Shown in pieces: positions 16,661-26,895 of a stretch of 64,000 bases of DNA (the first letter of the stretch is position 1; every line of letters begins with the position of its first letter). The stretch lies in NCBI RefSeq assembly GCF_021730305.1, contig NZ_CP032674.1, positions 3,643,001 through 3,707,000 on the forward strand, written 5' to 3'. Source of the stretch: Xanthobacter sp. YC-JY1. GTDB taxonomy: Bacteria > Pseudomonadota > Alphaproteobacteria > Rhizobiales > Xanthobacteraceae. The position numbers were made by a program, and so were the translations under genes. The notes beneath the pieces were generated by a model. It worked only from the letters and a program-made list of their open reading frames with translations, had not been told where the DNA came from and ran no database searches.

Positions 16661-17192
16661 GCGTCGGTGCGGGCGCGGCTGCCCGCACCTCCTCCTCGTG
16701 GCGGGCGGAGGCTTCCGGATCGAGGGCCTTGAAGTTGGTCAGCATCTTGTCGAGGTAGTGGATCATGTGGATCCGGTCCTCGGTGGAGAAGCCGGCGAGC
16801 GCCGCGTCGTAATAGTCCGCGATTACGGGACGCATGTTGGCGTCCCACAGGCTCCGCCCCTTGGGCGTCAGGCGAATGAGTCGCGAGCGGTTGTCGTTGG
16901 CGTCGACCGTGCGCTCCACATAGTCCATGGCCTCGAGCCGCTGCAGCACGCCGGCCAGATTCTGCCGCGTGACCAGCAGGAAGGCGGCGAGATCGCCCAC
17001 GGCCACGCCCTCCGCGAAGGCCGGGCGGGTCAGCGCGCCGAGCACCGCCCATTGCTGGGTGGTGATCTCGTAGTCATCCAGGGCCCGGGTCCCTGTTTTG
17101 TGCAACATGTTGGCGCATTGATAGAGCCGGAAGAAGAGCCTGTTGCTCAAGCCCGGCGAAATGCCCCGCGAACCGCCGCCATCCTTCGTCAT
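16626..17192 (-). CDS. badR: MarR family regulator, BadR-like
   Basis: This 188-residue MarR protein (LFFRLYQCANMLHK helix, then TTQQWAVLGAL, the winged helix around VGDLAAFLLVTRQNLAGVLQRLE, cited here only by landmarks) is encoded next to badH and badI. In Rhodopseudomonas palustris the MarR protein BadR represses the cyclohexanecarboxylate genes and is released by a ring-CoA intermediate. The open frame continues to 17267, but that start would fall inside operator copy C, so ATG 17192 is preferred although it lacks a well-placed ribosome site. The 3' end overlaps the convergent acyl-CoA dehydrogenase gene by 35 bases. Confidence 0.8.
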   Translation of the reverse strand: MTKDGGGSRGISPGLSNRLFFRLYQCANMLHKTGTRALDDYEITTQQWAVLGALTRPAFAEGVAVGDLAAFLLVTRQNLAGVLQRLEAMDYVERTVDANDNRSRLIRLTPKGRSLWDANMRPVIADYYDAALAGFSTEDRIHMIHYLDKMLTNFKALDPEASARHEEEVRAAAPAPTPRVRRVPSPRR

Positions 17193-17251
17193 TCCTGCAC
17201 TCTGACCGCGCCGCACCGCGCGGTCAAGGGACGCGCGTGCGGTGCAGTAAT

Positions 17252-17265
17252 GGAAATATATTGAC
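17252..17265. promoter_or_regulatory. AT-rich operator copy C between badR and badH
   Basis: GGAAATATATTGAC matches the recurrent motif. A TTGACA hexamer at 17261-17266 overlaps its right end and could be the -35 box of the badH promoter. The site is placed to control both divergent genes. Confidence 0.6.
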
Positions 17266-17401
17266 ATAAAATCCGCGATGGCCGTAGTTTCATCGCACGG
17301 AGTTGGTTGCTGTTCCGGGACGCCTTAATCCCACGATATGACGCAATGTGGCGGTTATGAACGCTTCATCTCCGGATCGCGATTTGGGAAGGAATGCCAT
17401 C

Positions 17402-18172
17402 GTGCGGGGTTTGAAAGGGAAAGTCGTTGTTGTAACTGGCGGTGGCGGCGGCATCGGGTCGGCGACCTGCCGGCGCTTTGCCGAGGATGGCGCGCGCGTC
17501 ATCGTGGCGGATATCAGCGCCGCCGCGGCCGAGACGGTGGTGGAGGAGATCAAGGCCGGCGGGGGCGAGGCCATCGCCCTGGTGGTCGATCTCACGGACT
17601 ACGCCGCCGTGGCCAAGGCGATCGCCACGGTGGAGGCCGACTTCGGCCCCATCGACGTCCTGGTCAACAATGCGGGCTGGGACCTGTTCGTCCCCTTCCT
17701 GAAGTCGGAACCCGACTTCTGGTCGAAGATCATCGATATCAACCTGCGCGCCGTGCTGAACATCACCAAGCCGGTACTGGCCTCCATGGTCGCACGCGGA
17801 CAGGGCGGGCGCATCGTGTCCATCGGCTCGGACGCCGGGCGGGTCGGTTCGTCCGGCGAGGCGGTCTATGCCGCCTGCAAGGCCGGCGTGATCGCCTTCA
17901 TGAAGACGCTGGCGCGGGAAAACGCCCGCCACGGCATCACCTTCAACACCGTCTGCCCCGGGGTGACCGAGACGGCGATGCTGGAAAGCTTCATGGAAGC
18001 GGCCGGCGACAAGGAAAAGCTGCGCACCGCCTTCACCCGCGCCGTCCCGCTCGGCCGCCTCGGCAAGCCCGAGGACCTGCCCGGCGCCATCCTGTTCCTG
18101 TCCAGCGACGACGCCGCCTTCATCACCGGCCAGGTGATTTCGGTCTCCGGCGGCCTGACCATGCACGGCTGA
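17402..18172 (+). CDS. badH: 2-hydroxycyclohexanecarboxyl-CoA dehydrogenase (BadH-like SDR)
   Basis: BadH oxidises 2-hydroxycyclohexane-1-carboxyl-CoA to the 2-keto compound with NAD. This 256-residue SDR has GGGGGIG, NNAGWD, and a Ser-Tyr-Lys site (SIGSDAGRVG, AVYAACKAG). I chose GTG 17402, eight bases after GGAAGGA, because it gives the family-typical start RGLKGKVVVVTG; an ATG at 17357 and a GTG at 17348 are less likely. It is nine bases upstream of badI. The assignment rests mainly on that linkage, since SDR sequence alone does not fix the substrate. Confidence 0.8.
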   Translation: MRGLKGKVVVVTGGGGGIGSATCRRFAEDGARVIVADISAAAAETVVEEIKAGGGEAIALVVDLTDYAAVAKAIATVEADFGPIDVLVNNAGWDLFVPFLKSEPDFWSKIIDINLRAVLNITKPVLASMVARGQGGRIVSIGSDAGRVGSSGEAVYAACKAGVIAFMKTLARENARHGITFNTVCPGVTETAMLESFMEAAGDKEKLRTAFTRAVPLGRLGKPEDLPGAILFLSSDDAAFITGQVISVSGGLTMHG

Positions 18173-18181
18173 GGATCAATC

Positions 18182-18964
18182 ATGAGCTATACGGATATCC
18201 TCTACGAAATCCGCGGCGGCGCCGCCTGGATCACCATCAACCGGCCGGACAAGTACAACGCCTTCCGCGGCCACACCGTGGACGAGCTGATCCACGCCTT
18301 CCAGACCGCCGGCTGGGATCGCAAGGTGGGCGTGATCGTGCTCACCGGAGCCGGCGACAAGGCCTTCTGCACCGGCGGCGACCAGTCGGCCCATGACGGG
18401 CAGTATGACGGGCGCGGCGTCATCGGCCTGCCCATCGACGAACTGCAGAGCCTCATCCGCGACGTGCCGAAGCCGGTCATCGCCCGCGTGAACGGCTTCG
18501 CCATCGGCGGCGGCAACGTGCTCGCCACCATCTGCGACCTTACCATTGCGTCCGACAAGGCCCAGTTCGGGCAGGTCGGCCCCAAGGTGGGCTCGGTGGA
18601 TCCGGGCTTCGGCACCGCCTATCTCGCCCGCGTGGTGGGAGAGAAGAAGGCGCGGGAGATCTGGTACCTCAACAAGCGCTACAGCGCCGCCGAGGCGCTG
18701 GCCATGGGCCTCGTCAATACGGTCGTGCCGCACGAGGAGCTCGACGCTGAGGTGGACCGCTGGGTGGCCGAGCTGATGGAGCGCTCGCCCACGGCGCTCG
18801 CCCTCGCCAAGGTGTCCTTCAATGCCGACAGCGAGAGCATCCGCGGCATCTCCGCCCTCGGGATGCGGGCGCTGAGCCTCTATTACGACACCGACGAAAG
18901 CAAGGAAGGCGGCGTCGCCTTCCGTGAGAAGCGCAAGCCCGACTTCCGCAAGTTCGGCAAGTAG
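18182..18964 (+). CDS. badI: 2-ketocyclohexanecarboxyl-CoA hydrolase (BadI)
   Basis: BadI hydrolytically opens the ring of 2-ketocyclohexane-1-carboxyl-CoA to pimeloyl-CoA. This 260-residue crotonase-superfamily protein resembles the MenB branch and carries segments I recognise from BadI: NRPDKYNAFRG, FCTGGDQS, GGGNVLATICDL, FGQVGPKVGSVDPG and YYDTDESKEG. Length equals the family. It is the most specific marker in the cluster and anchors the pathway call. A 10-bp-stem hairpin at 18965-19025 follows directly and separates it from aliB. Confidence 0.92.
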   Translation: MSYTDILYEIRGGAAWITINRPDKYNAFRGHTVDELIHAFQTAGWDRKVGVIVLTGAGDKAFCTGGDQSAHDGQYDGRGVIGLPIDELQSLIRDVPKPVIARVNGFAIGGGNVLATICDLTIASDKAQFGQVGPKVGSVDPGFGTAYLARVVGEKKAREIWYLNKRYSAAEALAMGLVNTVVPHEELDAEVDRWVAELMERSPTALALAKVSFNADSESIRGISALGMRALSLYYDTDESKEGGVAFREKRKPDFRKFGK

Positions 18965-19025
18965 GGCGCCGTCTCCGTCGTCCGGTCCTGTCCCGCCAAC
19001 GGGGCGCAAGGGACAGGACGGCGCC
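18965..19025 (+). repeat. Long inverted repeat between badI and aliB
   Basis: A perfect 10-bp inverted repeat (GTCCTGTCCC at 18985-18994, GGGACAGGAC at 19010-19019) is nested inside outer arms GGCGCCGTC (18965-18973) and GACGGCGCC (19017-19025). There is no U-tract. It could stabilise or partly terminate the badHI transcript. Confidence 0.6.
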
Positions 19026-19141
19026 GCCATGTCGTCCGTCAGGGCGGCGGCATGGCGGACGCACGGCACACCGCGCCGCGCACGGCGGGGAAGCCCTCAG
19101 GCAGCAAGAAAAAGCACCCAGGAAACCAAGGCAGGCAAGCC

Positions 19142-20314
19142 ATGACTCCCACGGCCTATCCAACGGTTTTCGACACCGAAGACCTCGTCGCCCTGCGCGA
19201 TCTCGCCGCAAAATTCGCCGTCGACAAGCTCGCGCCCGGCTACAAGGCGCGCGAGCACACCGGCACGTTCGGCAAGGATCTGGTGCGCGAGATGGGCAGC
19301 CTCGGCCTGATCGCACCCGAGCTGCCCGAGGAATTCGGCGGCAGCGGCGCCGGCTCCATCTATTCCGGCGTCATCATCGAGGAGATCGCGCGGGGCGACT
19401 TCAACTTCGGCTATGTGAACGTCCTCGCATCGCTCAACGGCCAGATCCTCGCGAACTTCGCCAATCCGGAGATCAAGCGCCACTGGCTGCCGAAGCTGAC
19501 CGCCGGCGAGATCCTGCTGGCCATCGCCCTGACCGAGCCGCGCGGCGGCTCCGACGCGGCCAATCTCGGCCTGCGGATGGAGCGCGACGGCGACCATTAC
19601 GTCATCAACGGCGAGAAGACCTCCATATCGGCCGCCGACCAGGCCGCCGCCGCCGTCGTCTTCGCCCGCACCGGACGGCCCGAGGACAAGGCGCACGGCG
19701 TGTCCGCCATCTTCGTGCCCATGGACACTCCCGGCATCTCGACGACCCGCTTCACCGACCTCGGCCAGCACGCCATCGGCCGCGGCTCGATCTTCTTCGA
19801 CAATGTGCGGGTGCCTGCCGATCACCTGCTCGGGGCGGAGAACAAGGGCTTCGTGCAGGTGATGCAGGGCTTCGACTTCTCCCGCTCGCTTATCGGCCTG
19901 CAATGCCTTGGAACGGCCCGCCAGTCCCTTGCCGAGGCGTGGGCCTATATCGGCGAGCGTCGCGCCTTCGGCAAGCCGCTGGCTTCCTTTCAGGGCATCA
20001 CCCACCAGCTCGCCGATTTCGACACCCGCGTCGAGGGCGCCCGGCTGCTGAGCTACAACGCGCTGTGGCTGAAGGACAACGGCCTGCCGCACGTGGCGGA
20101 GGCGGCGATGGCCAAGTGGTGGCCGCCGCTCCTCGCCTATGAGGCGATCCATGCCTGCCTGCTGATCCACGGCCACGCCGCCTATTCCACCGAGCTGCCG
20201 TTCGAGCAGCGGCTGCGCGACGTGCTGGGCCTCCAGATCGGCGACGGCACCGCGCACATCATGAAGAACATCATCGCCCGCGAACGGGCGGGTCGGGTCG
20301 CGGTCAACGGCTGA
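19142..20314 (+). CDS. aliB: Cyclohexanecarboxyl-CoA dehydrogenase (AliB-like acyl-CoA dehydrogenase)
   Basis: AliB oxidises cyclohexane-1-carboxyl-CoA to cyclohex-1-ene-1-carboxyl-CoA and reduces ETF. This 390-residue protein has the acyl-CoA dehydrogenase fold with IALTEPRGGSDAANLG and FQGITHQLADF. At the position where most relatives have the catalytic glutamate (YEGT) it has aspartate, D368 in QIGDGTAHIM (codon GAC at 20243-20245). It lies between badI and aliA, the usual order in alicyclic acid clusters. ATG 19142 is chosen; the open frame upstream covers the hairpin region. Confidence 0.85.
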   Translation: MTPTAYPTVFDTEDLVALRDLAAKFAVDKLAPGYKAREHTGTFGKDLVREMGSLGLIAPELPEEFGGSGAGSIYSGVIIEEIARGDFNFGYVNVLASLNGQILANFANPEIKRHWLPKLTAGEILLAIALTEPRGGSDAANLGLRMERDGDHYVINGEKTSISAADQAAAAVVFARTGRPEDKAHGVSAIFVPMDTPGISTTRFTDLGQHAIGRGSIFFDNVRVPADHLLGAENKGFVQVMQGFDFSRSLIGLQCLGTARQSLAEAWAYIGERRAFGKPLASFQGITHQLADFDTRVEGARLLSYNALWLKDNGLPHVAEAAMAKWWPPLLAYEAIHACLLIHGHAAYSTELPFEQRLRDVLGLQIGDGTAHIMKNIIARERAGRVAVNG

Positions 20315-20336
20315 TCCGGAGACAGGGGAGGAAACC

Positions 20337-21995
<1,659 letters not shown>

Positions 21996-22033
21996 CTGCT
22001 CGTCATCGCCGTCTGGCGTCAGGTGAGACCGAC

Positions 22034-24091
22034 ATGAGCGGACCTGTTCATTTCGCCGTCGCCGACGGCATTGCGCGCGTCACCATCGACAATCCGCCGG
22101 TGAATGTGACGTCCCATGCGGTGCGGCAGGGGCTTGCCGCCGCGCTCGATGCTGCCGAGGCCACGGGGGTGAGCCGGGTGGTGCTGACAGGTGCCGGCAA
22201 GACCTTCATCGCCGGTGCCGACGCCAGGGAATTCGCCGCCGCACCCGTCGAACCGCATTTGCCGGATATTATCCGCCGCATCGAGACCTTCCCGGTTCCG
22301 GTGATCGCGGCCATCAATGGCGCTGCCCTCGGCGGGGGGCTGGAGATCGCGCTCGCCTGCCGGGCGCGCATCGCTGCGCCGGGCGCGACGCTTGGCCTGC
22401 CGGAGGTGACGCTCGGCATCGTCCCCGGCGCTGGCGGCACGCAGCGTCTGCCACGGCTCGTGGGCCTCGGGCCTGCGCTTTCGTTGATCAGCGAGGGCCG
22501 GATCATCCAGGCGCAGGAAGCGGAGACGATGGGACTGGTGGACGCCATCGCCACCGATCCAGTGGCGATGGCGTCCACCCTCCCGATCCCGGCGCGGCCG
22601 GCGACCGGCGTGCCCCCCGCGCCCCAGCCCGATGCGGATGCGATCAAAGCGGCGCGGCAGCAGGCGACCAAGCGCAGCCCCGGCCAGATCGCGCCGCTGA
22701 AGGCCATCGATCTCATCGAGGCCGCCGCCCGCCTGCCCCTCGACGAAGGGCTGGCGCTGGAGCGCGAGACCTTTCTCGGCCTGAAGACCTCCGATCAGGC
22801 GGCGGCCCTGCGCCATGTTTTCTTCGCCGAGCGGACCGCCATGGCACAGGGCAAAGCGGGCGGTCGGGACATCGCCTCTGCCGTCGTCGTGGGTGGCGGC
22901 AATATGGGTGCGGGCATCGCCTATGCGCTGGTCGGGCTCGGCATTTCCGTGGCACTGGTGGAAAACGATGCGGCCGGCGTCGAGCGGGCGCGGGCCAATG
23001 TGGCGCGGCTCTATGCGGATGCGGTCAAGCGGGGCAAGACCACGGCCGAGGCGGCCGCCGCCGAGCAGGTGACCCGCCTCTCGATCCATGATGGCTATGG
23101 CGCGCTGCCACCGGCGGACTTCGCCATTGAGGCGGTGTTCGAGGACATGGAGGCGAAGCGGCAGGTCTTCTCCGCGCTCGATCAGGCGCTACCGCAGAGC
23201 ACCATCCTCGCCACCAACACCTCCTATCTCGATGTGAACCGGATCGCGGAGGGCCTGCGCCATCCGGAGCGCTTCCTCGGCCTCCACTTCTTCAGCCCGG
23301 CCCATGTGATGAAGCTCGTGGAGGTCATCCGGGCGCGGACCACCTCCGCCGAGACGCTGGCGACGGCCCTGCGCCTCGCCGCGCGGCTGAAGAAGATCCC
23401 GGTGCTGGCCAGCGTGTGCGACGGCTTCATCGGCAACCGCATCCTGACCCGCTATCGCCAGACCTGTGACATCATGCTGTTGGAAGGCGCGTTGCCGGCC
23501 CAGGTGGACCAGGCGCTGCGCGGTTTCGGCATGGCCATGGGGCCCTACGAGGTGCAGGACCTCTCGGGCCTCGACATCGCCTATGCCAACCGCAAAAGGC
23601 TCGGCTGGCGCACGAAGCAGGGCTTCCGCTACATCCCCATCGCCGACCGGATCGTCGAGGAGACCGGCCGGCTCGGCCGCAAGACGTCGGCGGGCTGGTA
23701 CGACTATGAAGGCGGCAACGCGTCTCCCTCCGCGCAGATCGACACCATCGTCGTGGAGGAATCCAGGCGTGCCGGCATCACCCGCAGGAGCTTCCCGGAT
23801 GAGGAGATTGTCGCCCGTGCCGTGACCGCCATGGTCGAGGAAGGCTTCCGCATTCTCGAGGAAGGCATCGCGGCACACCCGGCCGACATCGACCTCGTGA
23901 TGATCCATGGCTACGCATTCCCGCGCTGGCGCGGCGGCCCCATGCACTATGCCGGCCATCTCGGCTTCCACGAGATCCTGCGCCGGATCGAGTCATTCGA
24001 AGCGCAGGACAAGCTATCCTGGAGCGTCCCCGACCTCCTGCGCCGCGCGGTGCGTGACGGGCTCGGCCCGGACGATCTGAAGCGCGCGTGA
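22034..24091 (+). CDS. FadB-like enoyl-CoA hydratase/3-hydroxyacyl-CoA dehydrogenase fusion
   Basis: This 685-residue bifunctional protein has an N-terminal crotonase domain (about 1-190, catalytic glutamates in GGGLE and LPEVTLG) and a dehydrogenase domain starting near residue 287 (VVVGGGNMGAGIAYAL) with HFFSPAHVMKLVEV. It would run two consecutive beta-oxidation steps on the dicarboxyl-CoA made by BadI; PimF of Rhodopseudomonas is a comparable enzyme. ATG 22034 is preferred; a GTG at 21992 overlapping the aliA stop is the alternative. No thiolase gene is present in the window. Confidence 0.88.
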   Translation: MSGPVHFAVADGIARVTIDNPPVNVTSHAVRQGLAAALDAAEATGVSRVVLTGAGKTFIAGADAREFAAAPVEPHLPDIIRRIETFPVPVIAAINGAALGGGLEIALACRARIAAPGATLGLPEVTLGIVPGAGGTQRLPRLVGLGPALSLISEGRIIQAQEAETMGLVDAIATDPVAMASTLPIPARPATGVPPAPQPDADAIKAARQQATKRSPGQIAPLKAIDLIEAAARLPLDEGLALERETFLGLKTSDQAAALRHVFFAERTAMAQGKAGGRDIASAVVVGGGNMGAGIAYALVGLGISVALVENDAAGVERARANVARLYADAVKRGKTTAEAAAAEQVTRLSIHDGYGALPPADFAIEAVFEDMEAKRQVFSALDQALPQSTILATNTSYLDVNRIAEGLRHPERFLGLHFFSPAHVMKLVEVIRARTTSAETLATALRLAARLKKIPVLASVCDGFIGNRILTRYRQTCDIMLLEGALPAQVDQALRGFGMAMGPYEVQDLSGLDIAYANRKRLGWRTKQGFRYIPIADRIVEETGRLGRKTSAGWYDYEGGNASPSAQIDTIVVEESRRAGITRRSFPDEEIVARAVTAMVEEGFRILEEGIAAHPADIDLVMIHGYAFPRWRGGPMHYAGHLGFHEILRRIESFEAQDKLSWSVPDLLRRAVRDGLGPDDLKRA

Positions 24092-24184
24092 CGCAGGCAT
24101 AGCGCCCCGTCGCGATCGAACGCATCACCCGCCAGCCGAAGACTGGACCCGCCGCCGGCGGAACGATCTGCCTGAGAGGACGAC

Positions 24185-25837
24185 ATGACCGACATTCAAA
24201 GGGAGGCCATGGCCTATGACGTGGTCATCGTCGGCGCAGGCCCCGCCGGACTTTCCGCCGCGATCCGGCTGAAGCAGCTCGATCCCGACCTGTCCGTCGT
24301 GGTGCTGGAGAAGGGCTCCGAGGTGGGCGCGCACATTCTTTCCGGCGCCGTGCTCGACCCCTCCGGCCTCGATGCGCTCATCCCCGACTGGCGGGAGCGC
24401 GGCGTACCCATCACCGTGCCGGTGCGCGAGGACAACTTCCACTTCCTCACCGAGACCAGCGGCGTCCGCATCCCAAATTGGCCCATGCCGCGGCTCATGT
24501 CGAACCATGGTGCCTACATCGTCTCCATGGGCAATGTGTGCCGGTGGATGGCCGGGCAGGCCGAGGAGCTGGGCGTCGAAATCTTCCCCGGCATGGCCTG
24601 CTCGTCGCTCGTCTATGGCGATCAAGGCGAGGTGAAGGGCGTGGTGGCGGGCGAGTTCGGCCGCCTCGCCGACGGTACGCCCGGCCCGGCCTACGAACCG
24701 GGCATGGAACTCCACGGCAAGTATGTCCTGCTTGGCGAGGGCGTGCGCGGATCGCTGACGAAGGAGGTCATCTCCCGGTTCGACCTCGGCCGGGGGCACT
24801 GCCCGCAGAAGTTCGGCATCGGCATGAAGGAGATCTGGGAGATCGACCCCGCCAAGCACCGCGAAGGCACGGTCACCCACACCATGGGCTGGCCACTGGG
24901 CTCCAGCGCGGGCGGCGGGTCATTTATCTATCACATTGACAACAATCAGGTCTATGTCGGCTTCGTCGTCCACCTGAACTATGCCAATCCGTATCTTTCG
25001 CCCTACATGGAGTTCCAGCGCTTCAAGCATCATCCGATGGTCGCGGAGCTGCTGACGGGAGGAAAGCGTGTGGCCTACGGCGCCCGGGCAATCTCGGAAG
25101 GCGGGTGGCAATCCATCCCCACGCTGGTGGCGCCCGGCGTTGCGCTGCTTGGCTGCGCGGCCGGCCTCGTGAACGTGCCGCGCATCAAGGGCAATCACAA
25201 TGCCATGCTCTCGGGCAAGGCGGCGGCCGAGGCGGCCCACGCCGCCATCTCTGACGGTCGCGCCGGCGATACGCTCACCGCCTATGAGGCGGAGGTCCGC
25301 ACCGGCGCCATCGGCAAGGACCTGAAGAAGGTGCGCAACGTGAAGCCGCTTTGGTCGCGATACGGCCTCACCGCATCCCTGATGCTCGGGGGCCTCGACA
25401 TGTGGACCAACGATCTTTTCGGAGCAAGCCTGCTGGGCACCCTGAAGCACGGCAAGAGCGATGCCGCATCAACCGGAGAGGCCAGGGATTTCGCGCCCAT
25501 CGCCTATCCCAAACCGGATGGCATTCTCTCCTTCGACCGGCTGACCAACGTCGCGTTCAGCTTCACCAACCACGAGGAAAGCCAGCCGCCCCACCTGAAG
25601 CTCGCCGATCCCGCTTTGCCCGTGGCGGTCAATCTGCCGAGGTTCGCCGAGCCCGCCCAGCGTTATTGCCCTGCCGGGGTCTACGAGGTGGTGGAGGAAG
25701 TCGGCAGCGGCCCGCGCTTCGTGGTCAACTTCCAGAACTGCGTCCACTGCAAGACGTGCGATATCAAGGATCCCCTGCAGAACATCACCTGGACGACGCC
25801 GCAGGGCGGCGACGGGCCGAACTATCCCAACATGTGA
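24185..25837 (+). CDS. Electron transfer flavoprotein-ubiquinone oxidoreductase
   Basis: ETF-QO is a membrane-surface protein that takes electrons from reduced ETF, which receives them from acyl-CoA dehydrogenases, and reduces ubiquinone. This 550-residue protein has the FAD motif [12 protein letters not shown], the GCAAGLVNVPRIKG segment and a C-terminal 4Fe-4S domain with four cysteines (CPAGVYEV, then NCVHCKTCDIKDP) ending in the family-typical GGGGPNYPNM-like GGDGPNYPNM. A GAGAGGA ribosome site precedes ATG 24185. Its place after the FadB-like gene ties ring desaturation directly to respiration. Confidence 0.95.
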   Translation: MTDIQREAMAYDVVIVGAGPAGLSAAIRLKQLDPDLSVVVLEKGSEVGAHILSGAVLDPSGLDALIPDWRERGVPITVPVREDNFHFLTETSGVRIPNWPMPRLMSNHGAYIVSMGNVCRWMAGQAEELGVEIFPGMACSSLVYGDQGEVKGVVAGEFGRLADGTPGPAYEPGMELHGKYVLLGEGVRGSLTKEVISRFDLGRGHCPQKFGIGMKEIWEIDPAKHREGTVTHTMGWPLGSSAGGGSFIYHIDNNQVYVGFVVHLNYANPYLSPYMEFQRFKHHPMVAELLTGGKRVAYGARAISEGGWQSIPTLVAPGVALLGCAAGLVNVPRIKGNHNAMLSGKAAAEAAHAAISDGRAGDTLTAYEAEVRTGAIGKDLKKVRNVKPLWSRYGLTASLMLGGLDMWTNDLFGASLLGTLKHGKSDAASTGEARDFAPIAYPKPDGILSFDRLTNVAFSFTNHEESQPPHLKLADPALPVAVNLPRFAEPAQRYCPAGVYEVVEEVGSGPRFVVNFQNCVHCKTCDIKDPLQNITWTTPQGGDGPNYPNM

Positions 25838-25846
25838 CGAGGGCCC

Positions 25847-26281
25847 ATGGGCGAGGACGCATTCATCTGGCGGCGGCGGGTCGGCTTCGGCGACTGCGAC
25901 CCCGCGCGCATCGCCTATACCGGCAAGATTCCCGACTTCGCCCTCGAGGCCATCGACGCCTTCTGGGAGGACCTGCTGGATGGCACCAACTGGTTCCGGA
26001 TGAATGTGGACCTGGGCATCGGATGCCCCTTCGTCCACATGGAGATGGACTTCAAGGCCCCCATCACGCCGCGCGCCCCGCTGTTCTGTCATGTGGAGCC
26101 GGCGCGGCTTGGCACGACCTCCATCACGTTTCGCGTGACGGGCGTGCAGGAGGAGCGGACCTGCTTCGTCGCCGGCTTCGTGGCGGTGTTCGTGCGGGAG
26201 GGCGAGCTACAGAAAATCCCCGTCCCCGAGCACATCCGCGCCGCGCTGCTGGGGCGCTTCGCGCACCTGCGCGAGGCGTGA
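25847..26281 (+). CDS. Hotdog-fold acyl-CoA thioesterase, 4-hydroxybenzoyl-CoA thioesterase type
   Basis: This 144-residue hotdog protein carries GDCDPARIAY near the N-terminus, the same arrangement as the active-site aspartate region of 4-hydroxybenzoyl-CoA thioesterase. It would release CoA from an acyl-CoA, perhaps as an overflow valve for ring intermediates. It follows ETF-QO by nine bases and is convergent with the MaoC-type gene six bases away, so it ends the badHI-aliBA unit. Confidence 0.82.
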   Translation: MGEDAFIWRRRVGFGDCDPARIAYTGKIPDFALEAIDAFWEDLLDGTNWFRMNVDLGIGCPFVHMEMDFKAPITPRAPLFCHVEPARLGTTSITFRVTGVQEERTCFVAGFVAVFVREGELQKIPVPEHIRAALLGRFAHLREA

Positions 26282-26287
26282 GGGCCA

Positions 26288-26734
26288 CTATCCGGCAGCC
26301 GGCGGGTTCGCCAGCCAGGCGAGCGTGTGGGAGGCGACCGCAACCAGCGTGCCGTCCTGGTTCGTGACCTCGATGTCGGCGCCGGCGCGCCGGCGCGCCG
26401 CATCCACCGTCGCGACGCGATAGAGGGTCGTCACCGTATCGCCGAGGAAGACCGGCTTGATGAAGCGGATGCGGTCATAGCCGAGCGCGACGGCGATCTC
26501 GTTCGCCTCGGGTGGCGTTCGGGCCGCGATCAGTCCGGCGACCGTAGACATGAAGCCCACCAGCAGCGCACCATGGGCCTGCAACCGGCCGAAGCGCGAG
26601 CGCTGCATGTAGGCCAGGTTGACGTGGTTCGGGGCGAAGTCGCCGGTGATGCCGGCAAACAGGTACACGTCGCTCTCGCCCACCGTCTTCGTGAAGACCG
26701 CCGTGTCTCCCGGCTTCACATGGAAGTCCTGCAT
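26288..26734 (-). CDS. MaoC-like dehydratase (hotdog fold)
   Basis: This 148-residue protein has the MaoC/PhaJ active-site pattern in YLFAGITGDFAPNHVN (Asp and His of the (R)-specific hydratase dyad) followed by HGALLVGF. It would hydrate or dehydrate an enoyl-CoA with R stereochemistry. It is transcribed divergently from the third binding protein, across operator copy D, so it may belong to the same MarR regulon. Confidence 0.82.
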   Translation of the reverse strand: MQDFHVKPGDTAVFTKTVGESDVYLFAGITGDFAPNHVNLAYMQRSRFGRLQAHGALLVGFMSTVAGLIAARTPPEANEIAVALGYDRIRFIKPVFLGDTVTTLYRVATVDAARRRAGADIEVTNQDGTLVAVASHTLAWLANPPAAG

Positions 26735-26806
26735 CCCCCTGCCCTTTCCGCTCGGAACATCCCGCGACAGGCGCGGGAGAGCACCCTAGCGCGGGCGCGT
26801 AAATTG

Positions 26807-26845
26807 GCAAATATATTTACACAATATATGGAATGTGATTGACAT
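26807..26845. promoter_or_regulatory. AT-rich operator copy D and second half-similar site
   Basis: GCAAATATATTTAC at 26807-26820 matches the recurrent motif. The adjoining ATATATGGAATGTGATTGACATA keeps parts of it, including the ATTGACATAAA stretch shared with copy C, with a possible TTGACA -35 box at 26839-26844. The site lies between the MaoC-type gene and the binding protein. Confidence 0.55.
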
Positions 26846-26895
26846 AAATAGGCGCCAAACAAGACAGATCGATAAAGCGCCAGGGAGGATACGCC

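Noticed and set aside
17193-17267. Longer N-terminus for the MarR regulator
   Set aside because: The start would lie in operator copy C and has no ribosome site; the added residues are not MarR-like.
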